A DNA stretch of 33,191 nt from Mesorhizobium sp. Lineage in GTDB: Bacteria; Pseudomonadota; Alphaproteobacteria; Rhizobiales; Rhizobiaceae. The stretch covers positions 1 to 33,191 of the forward strand of contig JAIPUZ010000017.1 of the NCBI GenBank assembly GCA_022833215.1. The letters run 5' to 3'. Position numbers and translations under genes: made by a program. The notes beneath the pieces were generated by a model, which had not been told where the DNA came from, searched no databases, and was given only the letters and a program-made list of their open reading frames with translations. Each line of letters opens with the position of its first letter. Position 1 is the stretch's first letter. This document shows, one piece after another, positions 28,102-33,191 of the stretch.

Positions 28102-29520
28102 GTGAATCGCATCATTCCGCTTATCCTTGCGGTCGCCCTGTTCATGGAAAACATGGATTCAACGGTGATCGCCACCTCGTTGCCGGCTATCGCGGCCGAT
28201 ATCCAAACGAGTCCGATTGCGCTCAAGCTGGCGCTGACTGCCTATCTCGCCTCGCTGGCGATCTTCATCCCCATCAGCGGATGGATGGCTGACCGCTTCG
28301 GTGCCAAGAACGTGTTCCGCACGGCTATCGCCGTGTTCGTGGCCGGCTCCATCGCCTGCGCCATGTCCGGTTCACTCGCAGCCTTCGTCGTCTCGCGTGC
28401 ATTGCAGGGCATCGGTGGCGCGATGATGACGCCGGTCGGCCGCCTGCTGCTCGTCCGTTCCACGCCCAAAAGCGATCTGGTGGCAGCCATGTCATGGCTC
28501 ACGGTGCCGGCCCTCGTCGGCCCGCTCATCGGCCCGCCGGTGGGCGGCTTCATCACCACCTATTTCTCATGGCACTGGATCTTCCTCATCAACGTGCCTA
28601 TCGGCATCGTCGGCATCGCGCTGGCGACCCGCTTCCTTCCCGACACGGAAAGAATACAGACGCCGCCTCTGGACATGGTGGGCTTTGTGCTCAGCGGCGT
28701 CGCTGCCTCGGGTGTGATCCTCGGCCTGTCAGTGATTTCACTGCCGGTGCTGCCGCCGGCTGCCGGTGTTATCGTCATCGTGATCGGTTGCGTCTGCGGC
28801 GTGCTTTATCTGATCCATGCGCGGCGCGCAGCCAATCCGCTGCTGGCGCTCGATCTGCTTGCAAACCCCGTATTCCGCGCCGCGGTTATCGGCGGCGGCA
28901 TGTTTCGCATCGGTATCGGTGCCGTACCGTTCCTGTTGCCGCTGATGTTCCAGCTTGCCTTCGGCCTGTCGCCCTTCCAGTCGGGCATGATCACTTTCGT
29001 CACCGCAATCGGCGCCATAGGCATGAAATTCATGGCCACGCGGATATTGCGCCGGTTCGGTTTCCGCTCCGTACTGATCGTCGGTTCGCTGATGGCTGCC
29101 GGCACCATCGCCGTCAACGGCTTCTTCACCCCGCAGACGCCTTACCTCGTCATGATCGCCATCATCCTTACGGGCGGTTTCATCCGCTCGATGTTCTTCA
29201 CCAGCATCAATGCTCTGGCCTATGCGGAGATCACGCCGGAAAACACCAGCAAGGCGACGCCGATCGTCGCCGTCGCACAGCAACTCAACATCGCGCTGGG
29301 CGTGGCGCTGGCCGGCGGCATTCTCGAAGTGCTGGCCACCATCCATGGCGGACCGCCTGCGCTCTCCGATTTCCACATCGCCTTCTTCCTGGTGGCGCTG
29401 GTGTCGGCGTCGGCCTCGATCTGGTTCATACGGCTGGCGCCCGATGCCGGCGATTCGGTGTCCGGCCACAAGCGAGCCTCCGTCGGCCGCAGCGGGAGAG
29501 CGCCCCCTACCGGCCGCTGA
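28102..29520 (+). CDS. MFS transporter, DHA2-type drug exporter
   Basis: This is a 472-residue inner-membrane major facilitator protein. The first helix contains the DSTVIATSLPAIA motif of multidrug exporters. Loop 2-3 has GWMADRFGAKNVF (motif A), helix 4 has VVSRALQGIGGAMMTPVGRLL (motif B-like), and helix 5 has GPLIGPPVGGFI (motif C). These, with the length and number of hydrophobic segments, fit the 14-helix DHA2 group. The start is GTG at 28102, because starting at the next ATG (28144) would remove half of helix 1. I see no Shine-Dalgarno. The exported substrate is unknown. It converges on rlmE with 6 bp between the stops. Confidence 0.9.
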   Translation: MNRIIPLILAVALFMENMDSTVIATSLPAIAADIQTSPIALKLALTAYLASLAIFIPISGWMADRFGAKNVFRTAIAVFVAGSIACAMSGSLAAFVVSRALQGIGGAMMTPVGRLLLVRSTPKSDLVAAMSWLTVPALVGPLIGPPVGGFITTYFSWHWIFLINVPIGIVGIALATRFLPDTERIQTPPLDMVGFVLSGVAASGVILGLSVISLPVLPPAAGVIVIVIGCVCGVLYLIHARRAANPLLALDLLANPVFRAAVIGGGMFRIGIGAVPFLLPLMFQLAFGLSPFQSGMITFVTAIGAIGMKFMATRILRRFGFRSVLIVGSLMAAGTIAVNGFFTPQTPYLVMIAIILTGGFIRSMFFTSINALAYAEITPENTSKATPIVAVAQQLNIALGVALAGGILEVLATIHGGPPALSDFHIAFFLVALVSASASIWFIRLAPDAGDSVSGHKRASVGRSGRAPPTGR

Positions 29521-29526
29521 AGCCGC

Positions 29527-30237
29527 TCAACTCTCCTGCGCCCTGCCCCTGAAGTCTCTCGCCAGCAGATAAAGCTCCACGGACTCGGCGCGCGAGGCTT
29601 GCGGCTTGACGTGATGGACGGTGTGGAAATTCTTCTTCAGCGCATCCAGCAATACCGTTTCCGTGCCCCCCTGAAAGGTTTTGGCCAGAAAGTGGCCACC
29701 CGGCCTGAGAACCGACATGGCGAAATCGGCCGCTACCTCGCACAGATGCATGGTGCGCAAATGATCGGTGCGGCGATGCCCTGTGGTTGGCGCAGCCATG
29801 TCGGAGAGCACCACATCCGGCTCTCCACCCAGCGCCTCCACCAGTCTGGCAGGTGCATCGTCGTCAAGAAAATCCATCTGCAGGATGGATGCGCCGGGCA
29901 CGGCATCCATCTCCAGATAATCGATGCCGACGACGCTCGGTGCATCGGCGCTCGATTTCACACGGGCCGCCGCCACCTGACACCAGCCGCCTGGCGCAGC
30001 ACCCAGGTCGATGATGCGCATGCCCGGCTTCAGCAGCTTGTATTTGTCGTCGATCTCGATGAGCTTGTAGGCGGCGCGCGAACGATAGCCTTCGGCTTTG
30101 GAACGTTGCACATAAGGGTCGTTCATGTGCCGTTCGAGCCAGCGGCGCGACGATTCTTTTAGACCGCTCTTTTTCTTGATCTTCGTGCGCAGCACGCGGG
30201 AAGCGCCGCTTCCCGGCTTCTCCGGTTTCTTCGTCAT
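29527..30237 (-). CDS. rlmE: 23S rRNA 2'-O-methyltransferase (FtsJ/RrmJ)
   Basis: This is a 236-residue SAM-dependent enzyme that methylates the ribose of U2552 (E. coli numbering) in the large-subunit A loop. The SAM site [15 protein letters not shown] is clear, and the K-D-K-E catalytic set is visible in [24 protein letters not shown] and AESVELYL. A basic N-terminal tail of about 30 residues precedes the domain. The ATG at 30237 overlaps the ppx stop as ATGA. The longer open frame upstream is ppx read in another frame. Confidence 0.94.
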   Translation of the reverse strand: MTKKPEKPGSGASRVLRTKIKKKSGLKESSRRWLERHMNDPYVQRSKAEGYRSRAAYKLIEIDDKYKLLKPGMRIIDLGAAPGGWCQVAAARVKSSADAPSVVGIDYLEMDAVPGASILQMDFLDDDAPARLVEALGGEPDVVLSDMAAPTTGHRRTDHLRTMHLCEVAADFAMSVLRPGGHFLAKTFQGGTETVLLDALKKNFHTVHHVKPQASRAESVELYLLARDFRGRAQES

Positions 30238-31613
30238 CGCCTCGCCCCGCGGCCGGAATCGCGCCATACGCCCTCGTCGGCCATCAATTCGCTCAATATG
30301 CCCTCGCGCAATCCCCTGTCGGCCACGCGCAGCCGCTGCGAAGGCCAGACGGCGCGTATCGCCTCCAATATCGCACATCCCGCCAGCACCAGATCGGCCC
30401 GGTCGGCTCCTATGCACGGATTGGCGACACGGTGCTGGAAATCCCAGCCAAGCAGCTTTGCGATCATGCGATCCACGCTGTCGCGATCCATCCAAAGGCC
30501 GTCCACGCGCCGCCTGTCGTAACGGGGAAGATCGAGATGCACGCCCGCGAGCGTGGTAACCGTGCCGGAGGTTCCCAGCAAATGAAAGCCGGGTCCTTCA
30601 AGCACATGATCGAGCCGGTTCCTTCCATCAAAGGACGTGAGCATCTCAGACACGTCATCGACCATGGCGGCAAAAGATTCCGGCGTAACGATTCGTCCTC
30701 CGAATCGCTCGGCCAGTGAAACCACCCCCACCGGCAGCGAGGTCCACGACACGATGTGATTTGCAAGACGCTGGGAGCGCCGGCCGCGGCTGAGATCTAT
30801 CAGGGCAATCTCCGACGATCCCCCGCCTATGTCGAAAAGCACGACACCTTTGGTATCCCTGTCGACCAGCGAACCGCAGCCGGAAACGGCAAGCCGCGCT
30901 TCGGTCTGGCGGTCGATGATTTCAAGCTTCAGTCCGGCCTCACGCTCGACCCTCTGCAGAAATTCGGCGCCATTCCCGGCAGAGCGGCAGGCTTCGGTGG
31001 CAATGAGGCGAGCACGTCTGACATTGCGGCTGCGCAGCTTGTCGCCACATATCTTCAGCGCTTCCACCGCCCGGTCCATGGCCCTGTCGCCGAGACGCCC
31101 GCTGGCCGAAAGCCCTTCTCCCAGCCGCACGATGCGCGAGAAGGCGTCGATCACCCTGAACTGACCGTAACGCGTAGGGATCGCAACAAGCAGGCGGCAA
31201 TTGTTGGTGCCGAGATCGAGCGCTGCGAAAATGGGAAGCTCATCCGCAGCCTTGCGCGGCATGGAGCCATTTTCGGCCTGCCGGGGCCTGTCGTTATGCT
31301 GACCTTCCGGCCGGCGGAGCCCCTGCCGGCTGTCGGCTGCCGGCTTTTCCTGTGAAGCAGGAGCCTCAGTCTGTTGTGGCGGAAATCCGGATTGCCCGTC
31401 GCGAGCATAAACCTTGCGGCCACGACGTCTCTTGCGTCGCTTGCGAGGCTTTCCGTTGTTTACGGCCTGCACAGCCTCCCCGTTAACGGGCAGGCTTGCC
31501 GGAACACCTTTGCGGCGGCCACCACCAAGGGCTGCTGACGCGCCCGGAGGCGCCGCCAAATCCCCGGAGCCGCCAACATCCGGCGTCTTTTCGCCGGCGT
31601 CGCGGTCTTTCAC
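30234..31613 (-). CDS. Ppx/GppA family phosphatase with basic N-terminal extension
   Basis: This is a 459-residue protein of the exopolyphosphatase / pppGpp phosphohydrolase family. The actin-like phosphatase core begins at about residue 127 ([15 protein letters not shown]), with [12 protein letters not shown] and [12 protein letters not shown] as the other phosphate-binding loops. The first 125 or so residues are low complexity and carry a 13-residue run of almost only Arg and Lys (about 55-67). Substrate, polyphosphate or pppGpp, is not decided by sequence. The GTG at 31613 has GAAGGA 6 nt upstream. A GTG 6 codons earlier (31631) is also in frame. The gene overlaps rlmE by 4 nt. Confidence 0.9.
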   Translation of the reverse strand: MKDRDAGEKTPDVGGSGDLAAPPGASAALGGGRRKGVPASLPVNGEAVQAVNNGKPRKRRKRRRGRKVYARDGQSGFPPQQTEAPASQEKPAADSRQGLRRPEGQHNDRPRQAENGSMPRKAADELPIFAALDLGTNNCRLLVAIPTRYGQFRVIDAFSRIVRLGEGLSASGRLGDRAMDRAVEALKICGDKLRSRNVRRARLIATEACRSAGNGAEFLQRVEREAGLKLEIIDRQTEARLAVSGCGSLVDRDTKGVVLFDIGGGSSEIALIDLSRGRRSQRLANHIVSWTSLPVGVVSLAERFGGRIVTPESFAAMVDDVSEMLTSFDGRNRLDHVLEGPGFHLLGTSGTVTTLAGVHLDLPRYDRRRVDGLWMDRDSVDRMIAKLLGWDFQHRVANPCIGADRADLVLAGCAILEAIRAVWPSQRLRVADRGLREGILSELMADEGVWRDSGRGARR

Positions 31614-31881
31614 TGTCGTTCCTTCCGGCACCGCGCGAACCGATCAAACCGGACGCCGCAGGCGCTCACATATCGAGTTGGCGAAAGATTAGCAGCGGTG
31701 CCCGCTTTCACCAAGAGCAAAGCCGTAAAAGAATCCCTCACGCGAATTTTATCGACCGCGAAAGGTTGAAGCGGTCACATTCATAAGGCATTCCTGAAAT
31801 TCGGATTCACCGGGGGGCCGGCGACCGCATGTCCCTTGACCATTTCTCATGGAGGCAACCGCCGCGCATGACAGGTCGTGC

Positions 31882-32814
31882 ATGAACTTCAAACGGTATT
31901 TCTGGCCGGCCGTAGGGCTGGCAGCCGTCGCCTTTTCCGTCTGGCTTCTGCTCGATGAGCTGCGCGGCATCTCTCTCGACGATGTCTGGGACAGTCTTGT
32001 AGCGATTCCGTCCAATCGCTGGGCACTGTCGGCATTGAGCGCCGTCGTGGCCTATGCCGCACTTGCCGGATACGATCACATTGCCCTCCTGCATATCGGC
32101 AAGCGCGTATCCTGGCTGTTCGTGACGTTGTGCTCCTTCACCACCTATGCGCTGTCGCACAACATCGGCGGCTCGGTATTTTCCGGCGCCGTGATTCGCT
32201 ATCGCGCCTACGTAACCAAGGGCCTTACCGGTCAGGAGGTTGGCGTTCTTGTCGCCATCTGCTGGTTCACTTTCGTGTTGTCCACGATAACGGTGGGCGC
32301 AATCGTGCTGATTCTGGTTCCCGGGCTGCTGGACCGGTTCTCAAGCATCGGTTTCAGGGAATTCTCGAGCACGACGGGCATAATCCTTCTGATTCCCGTC
32401 GTTGCCTATATTTTTGGCTCATGGCTTCATCTGCGGCCTCTGCGGATCGGCTCCTTCCAGCTTCACTATCCGCGCCTGCCAATCGTCGCCCGCCAGCTCA
32501 TCATCGGACCGCTGGAGCTCTTCGCCGCCGGTGCCATCATCTATTTTGCCCTGCCCGAAGCGGGAAATCCCGGCTATCTGGTGGTGCTCGGCGTTTTCCT
32601 CGTCTCCTTCTCCGTTGCGCAGATATCTCACGCGCCGGGAGGGCTGGGCGTGCTGGAGGTGGTGTTTCTGGCCGGTTTACCCGACATGGAAGCGGTCGAT
32701 GTCCTTGCCGCCCTGCTCGTATTCCGCCTTTTCTATCTGATTGCACCTTTTGTCATCAGTCTGGGTGTGGTGTTGCTGTTCGAGCGTGCGCAGCTGCAGC
32801 GCAACGACATTTGA
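31882..32814 (+). CDS. YbhN/UPF0104-type flippase-like membrane protein
   Basis: This is a 310-residue inner-membrane protein with about 8 helices, matching the lysylphosphatidylglycerol synthase transmembrane (YbhN, flippase-like) family. SHNIGGSVFSGAVIRYRAY and AQISHAPGGLGVLEVVFL are the conserved segments. It has no soluble aminoacyl-transfer domain, so it is not a complete MprF. Members are thought to move lipids, but this one's substrate is unknown. I chose ATG 31882, with AGG 8 nt upstream, over ATG 31849, which lacks a ribosome site. It diverges from ppx. The 158 bp after it (32815-32972) show no gene. Confidence 0.85.
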   Translation: MNFKRYFWPAVGLAAVAFSVWLLLDELRGISLDDVWDSLVAIPSNRWALSALSAVVAYAALAGYDHIALLHIGKRVSWLFVTLCSFTTYALSHNIGGSVFSGAVIRYRAYVTKGLTGQEVGVLVAICWFTFVLSTITVGAIVLILVPGLLDRFSSIGFREFSSTTGIILLIPVVAYIFGSWLHLRPLRIGSFQLHYPRLPIVARQLIIGPLELFAAGAIIYFALPEAGNPGYLVVLGVFLVSFSVAQISHAPGGLGVLEVVFLAGLPDMEAVDVLAALLVFRLFYLIAPFVISLGVVLLFERAQLQRNDI

Positions 32815-32972
32815 ATGCACAATCCTCCGATTGAAATCACAGGCGGGGTTGACTAATTCAATGCGGCGATTAAAACGCAGCCACTTGCCGGGCGCACCCT
32901 ACCGATGCGCAGGGTTCGGGATCGAGATATCGCTCCCGCGGCACCACTGAAGCATCGAACCCGATGCGCTGC

Positions 32973-33046
32973 TGGGGAATAGGTTAACGGTAGACCCGCG
33001 GACTCTGACTCCGTTAGTCCTGGTTCGAATCCAGGTTCCCCAGCCA
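32973..33046 (+). tRNA. tRNA-Gln(CUG)
   Basis: A 74-nt cloverleaf. Acceptor TGGGGAA pairs perfectly with TTCCCCA, the anticodon loop is CTCTGAC with anticodon CTG, the T-arm is CCTGGTTCGAATCCAGG, and discriminator G is followed by an encoded CCA. A U1-A72 end is typical of glutamine tRNAs. Confidence 0.96.
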
Positions 33047-33082
33047 GATGTTTTTACTGCCATTTCTCCATTTCATCGCTAG

Positions 33083-33191
33083 GCTGTAGTGACGATTTAA
33101 TCATTTCAGCCACATCATGATGCTGGCGATTTTGACGAAGCCGATGAAGTTGGCGGCGAGTTTGTCGTAGCGAGTTGCGATGCGCCGCCAT
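33083..33191 (-). mobile_element. IS5-family insertion sequence, 3' end only
   Basis: The window's last 109 bases are one end of an insertion sequence whose transposase enters from beyond the right edge. The element probably ends at about 33082, where GGCTGTAGTGACGATTTAA begins just after CTAG (33079-33082), a plausible 4-bp target duplication of the YTAR type. The other end lies outside, so the terminal repeat and duplication cannot be confirmed. Confidence 0.7.
33101..33191 (-). CDS. IS5-family transposase, C-terminal fragment (cut by window edge)
   Basis: The minus strand encodes 29 residues ending in TGA at 33101. They read RRIATRYDKLAANFIGFVK and continue to IMMWLK. This matches the C-terminal helix after the last catalytic residue in IS5/IS427-group DDE transposases (RIATRYDK.A.NF). 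The rest lies to the right of the window, so I cannot say whether the gene is intact. Confidence 0.82.
   Translation of the reverse strand, partial: WRRIATRYDKLAANFIGFVKIASIMMWLK

Noticed and set aside
32815-32972. Repeated CGATGCGC and GGGTTCG/CGAACCC pieces before tRNA-Gln as an attachment site
   Set aside because: The matches are only 7-8 bp, are not parts of the tRNA 3' end, and no integrase is present in the window.

Overview
The window looks like ordinary chromosome of an alphaproteobacterium in the Rhizobiales (Hyphomicrobiales), probably near Mesorhizobium/Phyllobacteriaceae. This rests on the high GC content, a Rhizobium-type phosphatidylcholine synthase, the gene run rlpA-dac-tmk-holB-metG-tatD-MBL, a ppx-rlmE pair with a basic N-terminal extension, and a MAPEG gene beside guaB. 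The family assignment is from recognised proteins, not from a database search. I found no CRISPR array, prophage, toxin-antitoxin pair, defence island or clearly new multi-gene system. Apart from the piece of an insertion sequence at the right edge, the genes look intact and vertically inherited.

Layout. 184-7649 (minus strand) is a tight housekeeping run: RlpA lipoprotein, a D-Ala-D-Ala carboxypeptidase-like protein with altered active-site motifs, thymidylate kinase, DNA polymerase III delta', methionyl-tRNA synthetase, TatD nuclease and an MBL-fold hydrolase. Most of these genes overlap or nearly touch. 7868-11906 is a fatty or organic acid activation module: thiolase and acyl-CoA synthetase on the minus strand, with an AraC-family regulator transcribed divergently. 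12086-13714 holds tRNA-Ser(UGA), a TerC-family membrane protein and a glutathione S-transferase. 13904-18687 is a complete nucleoside-type (BMP family) ABC importer operon that ends in a clear terminator.

18805-20621 holds a quinone oxidoreductase placed 5 bp behind phosphatidylcholine synthase. It is followed on the plus strand by a UbiH-type FAD hydroxylase and hspQ. A two-way terminator separates hspQ from aspS. aspS is divergent from rnd (RNase D), and rnd converges on a MAPEG gene that follows guaB. A DHA2-type MFS exporter diverges from guaB and converges on the rlmE-ppx pair. A YbhN-like membrane protein, tRNA-Gln(CUG) and the 3' end of an IS5-family transposase close the window.

The most interesting signals are small. 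They are the carboxypeptidase homologue that keeps SxxK but lacks the usual SxN and KTG residues, the Arg/Lys-rich extension on Ppx/GppA coupled to rlmE, several perfect inverted repeats in divergent intergenic regions or over stop codons, and the IS insertion 36 bp behind tRNA-Gln.
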